Source: Nitrospira sp. (GTDB lineage: Bacteria; Nitrospirota; Nitrospiria; Nitrospirales; Nitrospiraceae). From it: DNA of 64,000 nt. Below are positions 53,677-61,924 of this stretch, one piece after another. Within the stretch, counting starts at the first letter, position 1; each line of letters begins with the position of its first letter. The translations under genes and the position numbers were made by a program. The DNA lies in the NCBI GenBank assembly GCA_018242665.1, contig JAFEBL010000012.1:62001-126000 (forward strand), in the 5' to 3' direction. The notes under the pieces were generated by a model. The model ran no database searches, was not told where the DNA came from, and saw nothing but the letters and a program-made list of their open reading frames with translations.

Positions 53677-55503
53677 TTAGAACAGACTCTTGCTCACTTC
53701 TGCAGACTTCGCGCTCTCATTTCCAGACTGATCAAAAGCCGACACCGCGAAGAAGTACGTCGTGCCGGTCGGCAGGTTTGGAATCGTGAAGCTGGTGCGG
53801 TTGGTCACCTCGAACGGTCCCACGAATCCGTAGCTTCCTGATCTTGTCCCGACATAGATTCGGTAACCGGCCAAATCCGCTTCGGTGTTGGCATTCCAAC
53901 TGACCGTGGCGCTCGCCGTTGTCGGCGTCGAGGTTGAGGCTGAGCCCGAAGGGATCGGTTGCGTCGGGGTGGTCACTGGTGTCGGCGGAGGCGAGGGAGG
54001 CGTCGTGACGGCGGGTTGAGACGGCGTGACCGGCGTGGCCGAGGCGGTTTGGCCGGCCGTCACCGTGAATGTCACGGGAATGCGCAGCGTATTGGAGAAA
54101 TTGTTGGGACCGGATTCCACAATATAGACCACCGCCGAATAGGTCCCCGCGGCAAGGCCTGAGGGTTGCGCCGTGATCACAATCTGATCAGTTTCTGAGG
54201 TGATGGTTTGGGTGCTGCCATAGGGCGGATTCATCCAGACCCACGACTGATTCGTGCTGATGGAGTATGCGTGCTGGTCGGTCCCGGTTTTCCGCAGGGT
54301 CAAGGTTCCGACCGTATTGGCGCTGCTCAGGCTCAGGGCTGCCGGCGTCACCTGGATCGGTCCGGTGGTGACAGGAGCTGGCGTTGCAGCAGGAGGCGTG
54401 ACCGGGGCCGGGGGCGCCGGTGCGGGCGGCGGAGGCACCACGACTGGAGGCGGAGGCGGCGTGACGGCCACCGGTTTGGGTGTAGGCGTGACAGCAACAG
54501 GAGCCGGAGGCGCTGGCGGAGGGGAGGGAGGTGTTGTCACCGGTGTGGCAGTGACCGTGAGCGAGACCGGGATGCGGAGCATGTTGCTGAAGTTGTTCGG
54601 CCCCGATTCCACAATGTAGACCACTGCTGCATAGGTTCCGACCGCGAGGCTGCTGGTCTGCGCGGTGATCACCAGCTGGTCGGTCTCCGTCGTGATGGTT
54701 TGGGTGCTACCGTAGGGCGGATTCATCCAAACCCACGATTGGTTCGTGCTAAGGGAATAGCTGTGTTGATCGGTACCTCCCTTGCGCAACGCGAGGGCGC
54801 CGACGGCGGTTTGTCCCTTAACGGCCGAGAGGGTCAAGGCCAGCGGGTTGGACACAATTCCGGATGTCGGCGTCACCGCCGGAGCCGGGGGTGTCGACGC
54901 GGGTGGAGGCGGCACCACGACCGGCGGCGGCGGCGGTGTGACGGCCACCGGCTGAGGCGTGGGTGTCACAGCCGGCGGAGCAGGAGGAGCCGGTGAGGGC
55001 GCCACTGTTTCGGCGGTGACGATGAGCGAGACCGGGATCCGAAGCATGTTGGTGAAGTTGTTGGGACCCGAATCGACGATATACACCATTGCCGAGTAGG
55101 TTCCCACGGCGAGATTGGCGGTCTGTGCCGTGATCACCAGTTGATCCGTTTCAGAACTGATCGACTGGGTGCTGCCGTAGGGGGGATTCATCCAGACCCA
55201 TGACTGGTTCGTGCTGAGATAGTAGGTATGTTGATCGCTCCCCGATTTTTGGAGCGTGAGGGTGCCGATGGCCGTTTTGCCTTTGGGGGCCGTCAAGACC
55301 AGCGCAGCGGGGCTCGGCAGGATCGGTGTCGTTCCGCTGCTCTGGGCTTTGGCAATGGCCGCGTCAAGGGACGGTTGCTGCAGCAAGCTTAACGAGGCTG
55401 AGGTGTCTGCGGCAGCGGCGGTTGAGACCAAAGCTGTAGGGCACAGCGTGGACGATAAACAACCGGCAACACCGAGTACAAACACACTCCTTGGCGTTTT
55501 CAT
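53677..55503 (-). CDS. secreted protein with three tandem BACON/Ig-like repeats and a fibronectin III domain
   Basis: A 608-aa exported protein. Signal peptide, then three very similar domains (residues about 64-164, 218-318, 386-483), each containing STNQSWVWMNPPYGSTQ, TDQ(L/I)VITAQ and YIV(D/E)SGPNNF(S/T)N. Long proline linkers separate them; two contain the identical VAVTPPPPPVVVPPPP. A fibronectin III-like domain closes the protein (SATVSWNANTEADLAGYRIY, GTTYFFAVSAFDQSGNESAK). The repeats look like beta-sandwich adhesion or carbohydrate-contact modules. GGAGGT with 6 nt before ATG 55503. No anchor is evident, so it is probably released or surface-associated. Confidence 0.9.
   Translation of the reverse strand: MKTPRSVFVLGVAGCLSSTLCPTALVSTAAAADTSASLSLLQQPSLDAAIAKAQSSGTTPILPSPAALVLTAPKGKTAIGTLTLQKSGSDQHTYYLSTNQSWVWMNPPYGSTQSISSETDQLVITAQTANLAVGTYSAMVYIVDSGPNNFTNMLRIPVSLIVTAETVAPSPAPPAPPAVTPTPQPVAVTPPPPPVVVPPPPASTPPAPAVTPTSGIVSNPLALTLSAVKGQTAVGALALRKGGTDQHSYSLSTNQSWVWMNPPYGSTQTITTETDQLVITAQTSSLAVGTYAAVVYIVESGPNNFSNMLRIPVSLTVTATPVTTPPSPPPAPPAPVAVTPTPKPVAVTPPPPPVVVPPPPAPAPPAPVTPPAATPAPVTTGPIQVTPAALSLSSANTVGTLTLRKTGTDQHAYSISTNQSWVWMNPPYGSTQTITSETDQIVITAQPSGLAAGTYSAVVYIVESGPNNFSNTLRIPVTFTVTAGQTASATPVTPSQPAVTTPPSPPPTPVTTPTQPIPSGSASTSTPTTASATVSWNANTEADLAGYRIYVGTRSGSYGFVGPFEVTNRTSFTIPNLPTGTTYFFAVSAFDQSGNESAKSAEVSKSLF
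54055..54348 (-). repeat. domain repeat 3 of the secreted repeat protein
   Basis: Codes for residues 386-483. It is nearly identical to repeat 2 around NQSWVWMNPPYGSTQTI. Confidence 0.85.
54550..54852 (-). repeat. domain repeat 2 of the secreted repeat protein
   Basis: Codes for residues 218-318; shares the NQSWVWMNPPYGSTQ and SGPNNFSN cores with repeats 1 and 3. Confidence 0.85.
55012..55314 (-). repeat. domain repeat 1 of the secreted repeat protein
   Basis: Codes for residues 64-164; the most diverged copy (VDSGPNNFTN, PYGSTQSISS). Confidence 0.85.
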
Positions 55504-55765
55504 GGTGGTACCTCCGGGAAATTCACTCCGCCTAATGAGCAATCGGCATGCCAATGAGAAAAATATCTGAATCGGCAGAAAGCCTCGTCACGAGCCAATT
55601 TGCGCCGATTTCAGTTCTGTGCTGTGTTCAATTTCCGGAGGCTGTGCAAGTTGGAGCAGCCACTGCAGGGGAAAGCCTTCGAACGTCGTCATTGCGGCAA
55701 CGTGCGGACGGGGGGAGCAGTTGACGTGGCTTCAGCAGGCCTGAGCAGGTGTACGGACGGCGCTG
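55504..55765. other. intergenic region
   Basis: 262 bp between the repeat-protein start and the end of the alpha/beta hydrolase gene, both on the minus strand. I see no coding frame worth listing and no clear promoter or hairpin. Confidence 0.4.
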
Positions 55766-56566
55766 CTAGGGTGCGGGGTGACGCGAGATCCAATCCGTGA
55801 GCAGGGTCAACATCCGTTGAAAGTCGACGGGTTTGGTGAAGCGATGATCGGCGCCAGGAAGAATTTCTAACTGTTTAGGGCCAGGCAAGGCATCGAACAG
55901 TCGCTGGCTCTGATGCAGGGGGACAAATTCGTCGTGGTCGCCCTGCACAATCAACGTGGGCGCCATGATTCCGCGTGCCGGCTCATAGGCCACCTGTCGC
56001 AGGCAATCCTCGTAAAACGCGTAGCTGAGCGGAATGCGAACGGGGCCGCCATGAAGATCTGGAATGCTATTCGTTTGTTTCCATTCTTGTAGTCCCGGTT
56101 CGCCAAGCTCAAGACGAAGCTCTTCGCCAAAGTCGACCACAGGACATTTCAGCGCGAGGCAGGTCAGCGATGGAATGGTTCCCGGTTGGGTTCGGTGCGC
56201 CTGGGTCCATTCGGCTGCAGCAAGGATGGACAGCAGCCCGCCAAAACTGGATCCGATCAGTGCCAGTCGCTGGTACCCTCGCGATACCAGATAGTGCAGC
56301 ACACTCAGGGTCTGAGCGACTCCGATTGTGGTGGTGAGATTGGCAAAGGGGCCGTCGCTCTCTCCATGTCCATAGCAATCGAACCGGCAGGTGGCGATGC
56401 CTCGATCCATCAGAAGCGTGGCGAGGGCTTGATTGCTGGTGCTGTTCTTGTGCGACAGAAATCCGTGGCAGAGGACGGCAACATAGTCCGTGGCCGGCGT
56501 GGGCGTTGCCAGCACGGCGGCGATATGGGCGCCCGTTTTGTCAGTGAGAACGACGGCCTGTTCCAT
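55766..56566 (-). CDS. alpha/beta hydrolase (acylaminoacyl-peptidase-like)
   Basis: A 266-aa serine hydrolase. Oxyanion segment LCHGFLSHKNSTSN, nucleophile elbow LIGSSFGGLLSI (GxSxG, Ser about 107), acid in VQGDHDEFVPLHQS and histidine in PGADHRFTKP near the C-terminus. Fold and length fit the small cytoplasmic lipase/esterase group with an unknown acyl substrate. It begins 13 nt after the stop of the polytopic protein upstream, so it is likely the third gene of a thiD operon. Confidence 0.92.
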   Translation of the reverse strand: MEQAVVLTDKTGAHIAAVLATPTPATDYVAVLCHGFLSHKNSTSNQALATLLMDRGIATCRFDCYGHGESDGPFANLTTTIGVAQTLSVLHYLVSRGYQRLALIGSSFGGLLSILAAAEWTQAHRTQPGTIPSLTCLALKCPVVDFGEELRLELGEPGLQEWKQTNSIPDLHGGPVRIPLSYAFYEDCLRQVAYEPARGIMAPTLIVQGDHDEFVPLHQSQRLFDALPGPKQLEILPGADHRFTKPVDFQRMLTLLTDWISRHPAP

Positions 56567-56579
56567 GGAGTACTCGCCT

Positions 56580-57896
56580 TCAGTGCTTCTCAGAGTGTGG
56601 GGCGTCGTGCAGGTGTGCGCGTTCCTGTCCTGGCTGCGCCGTGACGGCTTGAGTGAGTTTGACCGTCACCATGGTGAGGTGAACCAGGAGCAAGCCCATA
56701 CTTCCCCATGTGGCTGCCTGAACCCAAGGCGAGGAGAGCGGCAGGTTCCAGGTCAGGGAGGCGACTAGCAGCAGCCCCAAGGCGCCGAAACTGACGGTCG
56801 CAACCTGAACCGCCCGCCAGCGATTCAGGATGTGTTCAATGACGTCCCGATAGGCTCCCCGCTTTTTCTGATTCGGGACTCGTTGTGCGGCGAGTAAGGG
56901 AGGCAGGGCATACGCACAGCCGGCGACCATCGCCTGGAGGAAAAATCCGAGAAACGCGGTATGCGTATAAGCCACCAGATGCAGGGTGCCGTATGGCAAG
57001 GCCGGTGGCGTCCATAACACATTGATGCCGAGCGCCATGCCGATGCCGGTCATGATGAGCAGAAAGCAGAGCGCGGTCAGCAGATGATCGGTCGCGGCCG
57101 AACCCGGTTGCCCGGCCTGACTCCATGTGCGTAGGAGATTGAGGCAGCACAGCGCCAGCGTCAGCAGCAAGCAGCCCCCTGCCACGAGCTGAATAGGGAT
57201 CGAGGACAAGAGAAAACCCGTGAGAAGTCCTGCCGCGCAGGCCGGCAGCACGAGCAGGACCGCTTGGCCCAAGACCGTGCTGGACAACGTGTGATGTAGG
57301 AGCGGCGGCAACGTCAGTTGAATGGCGCCGACAGCGGCGAGGGTCAAAAAGATCAGGAGCCCGGCATGCAGGTGGCCGAGCCGGATGATGCCGTGCCAGG
57401 TGGGGTACCAAGAACTCGACAACAGTTCCCCCAGGATCAGGCTGCCCACCAGCCCGAGAAGCGACAGTCCGAAAAAGAAGGATGCCAGCGGAGACCAACC
57501 CGAACAGATTCGTAGTCCATGCAGGAGATGACGTGCTATTGGAACTGCGGCGGCGGCCAGCAGTAAGCCCGACGCCATGGTGAGGGTAGGATCTCGAAGC
57601 CACGCGGCTGCGGTAAAACCCAGCGCGCTGAGATTGACGCAGGCAAACAGCAGCCGGTGCTTGGAGCGGGTGCCGTCCTGTGTGACCAGAGCACTTGCCG
57701 TGAGGGCGAATCCCGTCATTAATTGCAGCAGTCCGCCGATCAAGACCCCGTGAACATGGAGCAGACGAAGGCCTGGTGGAAGCGGAGCCCCACGGACGAT
57801 GCTCAAAAACGTGGCGAGCCCCAGGAGCGAGGTCAGCAGCACCCAGCCCCATCCCGCCAACAGAAACGACAGTGGTGATCCGAGCCCGCGACTCAT
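56580..57896 (-). CDS. polytopic membrane protein resembling heme-copper oxidase/NorB-type or NnrS-type proteins
   Basis: A 438-aa protein with about 12 TM helices. Three helices begin with histidine motifs facing conserved glycines: LRLLHVHGVLIGGLLQL, RLGHLHAGLLIFLTLAAVGA and AYTHTAFLGFFLQAMVAGCA; a further HH occurs in LPPLLHHTL. This repetition resembles the heme-ligand pattern of NorB/cbb3 subunit I-like and NnrS proteins, but the full ligand set cannot be matched by eye. I do not assign an activity. ATG 57896 lies 8 nt after the thiD stop; a frame extends upstream through thiD but is a shadow. Confidence 0.8.
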   Translation of the reverse strand: MSRGLGSPLSFLLAGWGWVLLTSLLGLATFLSIVRGAPLPPGLRLLHVHGVLIGGLLQLMTGFALTASALVTQDGTRSKHRLLFACVNLSALGFTAAAWLRDPTLTMASGLLLAAAAVPIARHLLHGLRICSGWSPLASFFFGLSLLGLVGSLILGELLSSSWYPTWHGIIRLGHLHAGLLIFLTLAAVGAIQLTLPPLLHHTLSSTVLGQAVLLVLPACAAGLLTGFLLSSIPIQLVAGGCLLLTLALCCLNLLRTWSQAGQPGSAATDHLLTALCFLLIMTGIGMALGINVLWTPPALPYGTLHLVAYTHTAFLGFFLQAMVAGCAYALPPLLAAQRVPNQKKRGAYRDVIEHILNRWRAVQVATVSFGALGLLLVASLTWNLPLSSPWVQAATWGSMGLLLVHLTMVTVKLTQAVTAQPGQERAHLHDAPHSEKH

Positions 57897-57904
57897 GGCC
57901 TGTG

Positions 57905-58699
57905 CTACCCCTGGTTCAAGAAATAAAAGTGGTTGGTGGGTCCCTTGCCGTGCCCGATTGCCAGACTGTGCCTGATGGCCTCGGTGAGATAGGTCTTGGC
58001 GGTCTGAATCGCATCGGGTACGGATTTTCCCCGGGCGAGGTGCGCCGCAATCGCCGAGGCAAAGGTGCATCCGGTGCCGTGGGTGTGGGGAGTGTCGATG
58101 AATTCCCCTTTGTAGATCTGAAAAAAGCGTCCGTCATAGAGGAGATCGGTGCCGCGATCTTTCGGCAAATGGCCTCCTTTGATGAGGACATTGGCGCAGC
58201 CGAACTGATGAATGATCTTTGCGGCGCGGCGGGCGTCGGCCAGCGAGGTAATTTCGATTCCGGAGAGCTGCTGCGCCTCATGGACGTTGGGTGTCACCAG
58301 CAGGGCCAGCGGGAACAGGTCCTTCTTCATGCTGTCGATGGCATCAGGTTTCAACAACGTCTGTCCGCCCTTGGCGACCATCACAGGATCGACGACCAGA
58401 TGTTTCACCTGTTGCGGCTTGAGGAGTCTTACGACGGTGTTGATGATATCGGTCGAGGACAACATGCCGGTCTTGACGGCCGCCACGTCGAAATCGTCGA
58501 AAATGGCGTCAAGTTGGGCGGCGATGATGGACGTGGGAAGTTCGAACACATCGGTGACTTCTTCGGTGTTCTGGGCCGTGATGGCCGTGATGACGGACAT
58601 CGCATAGACGCCGTTGGCCGACATGGCCTTGAGATCCGCTTGAATGCCCGCGCCGCCTCCGGAGTCCGAGCCCGCTATCGACAATACTTGTGTAATCAT
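57905..58699 (-). CDS. thiD: hydroxymethylpyrimidine/phosphomethylpyrimidine kinase
   Basis: A 264-aa ribokinase-fold kinase: SIAGSDSGGGAGIQADLKA at the N-terminus, VAAVKTGMLSS, HLVVDPVMVAKGG, LVTPNVHEAQQLSGI and the anion hole HTHGTGCTFASAIAAHLARG. It phosphorylates HMP and HMP-P for thiamine synthesis in the cytoplasm. AGGAAG precedes ATG 58699. TenA is encoded 3.2 kb away on the same strand, so thiamine salvage genes are present but not in one operon. Followed at 8 nt by the polytopic membrane protein. Confidence 0.95.
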   Translation of the reverse strand: MITQVLSIAGSDSGGGAGIQADLKAMSANGVYAMSVITAITAQNTEEVTDVFELPTSIIAAQLDAIFDDFDVAAVKTGMLSSTDIINTVVRLLKPQQVKHLVVDPVMVAKGGQTLLKPDAIDSMKKDLFPLALLVTPNVHEAQQLSGIEITSLADARRAAKIIHQFGCANVLIKGGHLPKDRGTDLLYDGRFFQIYKGEFIDTPHTHGTGCTFASAIAAHLARGKSVPDAIQTAKTYLTEAIRHSLAIGHGKGPTNHFYFLNQG

Positions 58700-58734
58700 G
58701 ACGCTTCCTGTGAGTGGGTTTCGATGATTCTTCC

Positions 58735-59712
58735 CTATGGAGTGGGAGCAGCCGTGTCCGGCTTTGCGGGCGTATCGCTGTCAACTGGCGCGGGGCCTTC
58801 GACGGTCAGCCCATCCAGCGTGATGATGCGATCGGGTCGCGGCGCAGTTTCGTGGTAGTGCAGGCTCACGGGGCCTTTGAGCGCTTGAGTCGTGGTGAGA
58901 AACGACAACGTCCCATGCTGTTGCCGTCTTGGCGTCAGTTCTAACCCGCGGGTGCAGAGGCCTTCGCGATTGTGGGCGACATCCTGCTTCCATTGCTCGC
59001 CCTGTTCATTGACGAGATACGTGTCCAGCAACTGGCAGCCGATCTTGACCGGATGCGTGGTGCGATTCACGAACAGCAGGCGAACTTCTATCTGGTTATC
59101 CTGTCGGGACAGGCCCAGGACGGTGATTTTATAAAGCTCGTTTTCATGCGCGCTCAATACCGGGGCCGTAGACTCCGGTGTTACCGCCGCCGTTTGGGGT
59201 TTCGGAGCATTGGCCTGCTTCAGCAGGGCCGCCAACGGTCCGGATTTCGGGACGATTGTCCGAGAGGCGCCGACCGGGTAGACCGTATACGGACCGATCA
59301 ATTTGGCGGTCACCTGCACACCCTCGGGAAGTTCGAGATAGGCACCGGTGACGTAGAGATCGGCGCGGAGCGCCTTCGCCACTTTCTTGGCTGCCTTGGC
59401 TTGTGACGGATCAAGGTGCGTCAGGTGGTGCTTTTCCATGGTGGCGAGCAGGAGGGTGCGATCGACCACCTTGAGTTCCCCGGCGACGAGCAGGTGGGTC
59501 GCCAGTTCCTCCGCAAGAAACTGGCCGATGGGGGTCACCGCTCCTGCACTATCGACGAAATCGAGCAGGGCCAGACGTGATTTTTTCAGTTTGATTGCCT
59601 CGGCCGCCACGCCTTCGGCCAATTCCTTCACGCTGTCCTCGTATTTCGAGGCGGCCTGGGAGGGGGCATGCCAGAGGCTGAGCAGGAGCAGGCACAAGAG
59701 CAGATGGATCAT
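58735..59712 (-). CDS. FlgO/CsgG-like secreted protein
   Basis: A 325-aa exported protein: signal peptide LLLCLLLLSLWHAPSQA, then a FlgO-type domain (VKELAEGVAAEAIKLKKSRL, FVDSAGAVTPIGQFLAEELA, VVDRTLLLATMEKHHL, LRADLYVTGAYLEL). Residues 200-320 form a separate beta-rich part (IEVRLLFVNRTTHPVKIGCQ) with a Pro/Thr-rich tail. FlgO is an outer-membrane flagellar protein, but no flagellar gene is nearby, so here the domain probably has another envelope role. A very good promoter lies about 37 bp upstream. Confidence 0.88.
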   Translation of the reverse strand: MIHLLLCLLLLSLWHAPSQAASKYEDSVKELAEGVAAEAIKLKKSRLALLDFVDSAGAVTPIGQFLAEELATHLLVAGELKVVDRTLLLATMEKHHLTHLDPSQAKAAKKVAKALRADLYVTGAYLELPEGVQVTAKLIGPYTVYPVGASRTIVPKSGPLAALLKQANAPKPQTAAVTPESTAPVLSAHENELYKITVLGLSRQDNQIEVRLLFVNRTTHPVKIGCQLLDTYLVNEQGEQWKQDVAHNREGLCTRGLELTPRRQQHGTLSFLTTTQALKGPVSLHYHETAPRPDRIITLDGLTVEGPAPVDSDTPAKPDTAAPTP

Positions 59713-59748
59713 CGACCGGCACTCATCACAACGTTGCGCATGGCCCAC

Positions 59749-59776
59749 ATTATACTCACGTCATCGAGACTGTCCA
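59749..59776 (-). promoter_or_regulatory. strong sigma-70 promoter of the FlgO-like gene
   Basis: Minus strand: TGGACA (59776-59771), 16-nt spacer, perfect TATAAT (59754-59749). The start near 59742 gives a leader of about 30 nt. Confidence 0.7.
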
Positions 59777-59788
59777 GCCTGTCCCGCC

Positions 59789-60289
59789 TTACGGGGTCAA
59801 TCGTGGTACGAGGGCTTTCGCCAGGAGTCGCCCGACCGCATAACCGAACGGCAAAATGGTCAACAACAGCAGGGGAAGATAAAAATACGCAAGGGCGCCC
59901 TGAGCATCAGGATGGATCAGCACGCTGATGTGGGTCCATCCCGCGATGACCAGCATGACAACCTCCGCTGAGAGGAGTCCCAGTGCTCGGCGGTGGGCGA
60001 TCAAGGTCTTCTGGCTGTCGATGGTTCCCACATGGAGGAGTAACACGATCGCCAGTACCACAAAAGGAATGGCCGTCAGCGCGCCCACGAGAAAGAGATT
60101 GTAGCCGGGCGCGAATAGATGCAGGGTGAAGGCTCGCCAGGCCCGCGCGACCGGCACGCCGTGCACCCATGTGTCTACCCCCAACATGATGGTCCAGGGC
60201 AACAGAAAGCCCGCCGACAGGGTAAACCAGAAGCCCAGCCTCGTAACTATTCGGAGGCGGGATGCCTTTTCCACAGCAAAAGAGGTCAT
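59789..60289 (-). CDS. four-TM membrane protein, unknown function
   Basis: A 166-aa protein with four TM helices (FWFTLSAGFLLPWTIMLGV; LVGALTAIPFVVLAIVLLLH; LLSAEVVMLVIAGWTHISVL; YLPLLLLTILPFGYAVG). Single histidines in several helices (WVHG, LLHVG, THISV) could be ligands but form no known motif. It overlaps the HEAT-repeat gene stop by 4 nt (60286-60289), so they are translationally coupled. No family recognised. Confidence 0.8.
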   Translation of the reverse strand: MTSFAVEKASRLRIVTRLGFWFTLSAGFLLPWTIMLGVDTWVHGVPVARAWRAFTLHLFAPGYNLFLVGALTAIPFVVLAIVLLLHVGTIDSQKTLIAHRRALGLLSAEVVMLVIAGWTHISVLIHPDAQGALAYFYLPLLLLTILPFGYAVGRLLAKALVPRLTP

Positions 60290-61332
60290 GGGCCTGGTAT
60301 TCCTGCGGGGCGTCCGGGATCAAGCGCGGTTCCGGATTCCAGCGCGGCGACCATCTCCGTGATGGCTGCCTGAACGATGGGATCGGAGTCCCGCCGGAGT
60401 TTCAGGGCCGCCAGCGTTTGCTTTGCGCCCTGGCCCATCCCGGCCAGGGTTTCGACGGCGAGATAGCGAATCAAGGGATGCTCGTCATCGAGCAGAGGGA
60501 GGATCGCCTGCGTGGCTGCGCTTGCTGCCGGGCCCAGCTGGGCCAGCTGATGCAACGCATAATCGCGTGCGTTGTTGTGTGCGAGCATCATACCGAGCGA
60601 TTCGATGTGGGCCGCATCGCCGGCCTTCGGCTTGTCCAGTGCCGTGCGAGCCAGTGTCGCAATGCCTTTGTCGGAGTCATTCAGGAGCGCAGTCAACGCG
60701 GCGGCCGCGTCGTCGAATAGGGGAACGGTAAACGCGAATTGCGCGACGGCCGTCTGCCGCACAAGTGAAGAGGAATCGCGAAGGCCTGCAAGCAGCGCCG
60801 CACCGACGATGTCATGAGGGATGCCAATGCCGGCCAGCGCGGTGAGGGCATTGCGGCGCACGAGTGCATCCGCATCGTGCGCCGCAACAAGCAACGCCGG
60901 CACCGCGGGCGTGGCCACGGGCCCTATGCTGCCCAGGACTGCGCAGGCCGTGCGCCGCTGTTGCACGTCCGTGTCCTGAAGCCTCGTCATGAAGTGGGTC
61001 ATCACGCGCCGGGCCGTCGCAAGGTCAATCCATTTTAAGGCTGCAGCAGCGGTGGTATTGGCATGTTGGTTGCCGTCCTGGGTCGCTTGCGCGAGCAATT
61101 GTGGAATCGCGGCGCCGGCCGCCGGGCCGATCTGCCCCAAATGCTCCGCCGCGACAATGCGCGTCGACGGATCATCATCCTTCAGCATTTCCATCAGGGT
61201 TGGCACGACCCGCGCTCCGGTCGAGAGCCAATACCAGAGTCCGAGGAGGCTAAGGAGCAGCGTTAACCCCAGGAGATGGAGCGTGATCTCACGAGCGGAC
61301 AGGATACGGGATGGGGCAACGGTCACGGTCAT
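60286..61332 (-). CDS. membrane-anchored HEAT-repeat protein
   Basis: A 348-aa protein: one N-terminal TM anchor (LLGLTLLLSLLGLWYWLS) followed by about eight HEAT/PBS-lyase-type repeats, e.g. LMEMLKDDDPSTRIVAAEHL, AVLGSIGPVATPAVPALL, LVRRNALTALAGIG, LLDDEHPLIRYLAVETLAGM. A scaffold for protein contacts, probably outside the cytoplasm. ATG 61332 is preferred over GTG 61371 because a TATGAT (61380-61375) directly before the latter would put the transcript start inside it. It is the first gene of the coupled pair. Confidence 0.85.
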   Translation of the reverse strand: MTVTVAPSRILSAREITLHLLGLTLLLSLLGLWYWLSTGARVVPTLMEMLKDDDPSTRIVAAEHLGQIGPAAGAAIPQLLAQATQDGNQHANTTAAAALKWIDLATARRVMTHFMTRLQDTDVQQRRTACAVLGSIGPVATPAVPALLVAAHDADALVRRNALTALAGIGIPHDIVGAALLAGLRDSSSLVRQTAVAQFAFTVPLFDDAAAALTALLNDSDKGIATLARTALDKPKAGDAAHIESLGMMLAHNNARDYALHQLAQLGPAASAATQAILPLLDDEHPLIRYLAVETLAGMGQGAKQTLAALKLRRDSDPIVQAAITEMVAALESGTALDPGRPAGIPGP

Positions 61333-61417
61333 GCTGACGTTGATGTCCAGTACAGGGCTTGTCACACCCACCCTATCATAATCCTAGCTCTCTTAGGGAT
61401 GACCCTTGGGGAAGCCC

Positions 61418-61466
61418 GGGGATATTGCCGGAAAAAACCGGGTATTTCCCTCGTATGGAAAAAACC
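61418..61466 (+). repeat. tandem motif with duplicated GGAAAAAACC
   Basis: GGGATATTGCC + GGAAAAAACC (61419-61439) followed by GGGTATTTCCC + 6 nt + GGAAAAAACC (61440-61466). The 10-mer recurs exactly 27 bp apart (61430 and 61457). Lies between the divergent HEAT gene and the 51-aa gene; a candidate tandem regulator-binding site. Confidence 0.5.
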
Positions 61467-61516
61467 ATCCAAGGATTAGCATGGGAATAGGGATCACCAC
61501 GAACCCGGAGGTCAAT

Positions 61517-61672
61517 ATGCCAATCTATTTTCTCGGCGCATTGACGATTCTCATCCTCGTGATCGCAGTCTGGGCAACCCTTACAGAGGATAGTGAGGTA
61601 CTGGAAACGAGCCAATACGAACCGGAATGGGAACCCTTTGCAGAGGAGCAGCAATACCGCAAGGCGAGTTAA
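61517..61672 (+). CDS. small single-TM protein (51 aa)
   Basis: MPIYFLGALTILILVIAVWA is one TM helix right at the N-terminus, followed by an acidic cytoplasmic tail TLTEDSEVLETSQYEPEWEP. GGAGGT with 4-nt spacing before ATG 61517 is one of the best SDs in the window and fixes the start; an open frame begins at 61406 but covers the tandem regulatory motif. Function unknown. Confidence 0.75.
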   Translation: MPIYFLGALTILILVIAVWATLTEDSEVLETSQYEPEWEPFAEEQQYRKAS

Positions 61673-61704
61673 AACCGTTGTCCATGCTTCCTCTTGCACT
61701 GGAC

Positions 61705-61924
61705 GTGTAACTGGCGAGGGAGAGGGGCCTGGCTCTGAGTTATTGCACAGCATCGGCGATGTGTATGCGCTCCATGAGACTGCTCGCCCTGCTTCGCAGG
61801 TGGCGTCTGCTGTTCGAAGCTGCGGAACGCAGCAAGTTCAGACGCCAAGGGGAGTCTCTGGGGCGTTCGCTGGTGCTGTGCCAGTGAGCGAAAGAGCTAG
61901 GCCCTCTCCCTTGCCCCCTCACAC
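61705..61924. repeat. 220-bp nested inverted-repeat element next to tenA
   Basis: Outer arms 61705-61736 and 61893-61924 are near-complementary (GAGGGAGAGGG type). Inside are GCACAGCA (61745-61752)/TGCTGTGC (61874-61881) and TGGCGTCTG (61801-61809)/CAGACGCCA (61839-61847). The right arm contains the tenA stop codon. Candidate MITE or structured RNA. Confidence 0.65.

Noticed and set aside
54208-54996. 262-codon plus-strand frame rich in Gly/Arg/His
   Set aside because: Antisense to the repeat protein; its low complexity mirrors the proline linkers.
57776-58858. 360-codon plus-strand frame
   Set aside because: Antisense to thiD and its neighbours; no homology seen.
61705-61924. Integron attC site
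   Set aside because: The nested inverted repeats gave the idea, but the conserved GTTRRRY/RYYYAAC core sites are not present and no integrase or cassette array is near.
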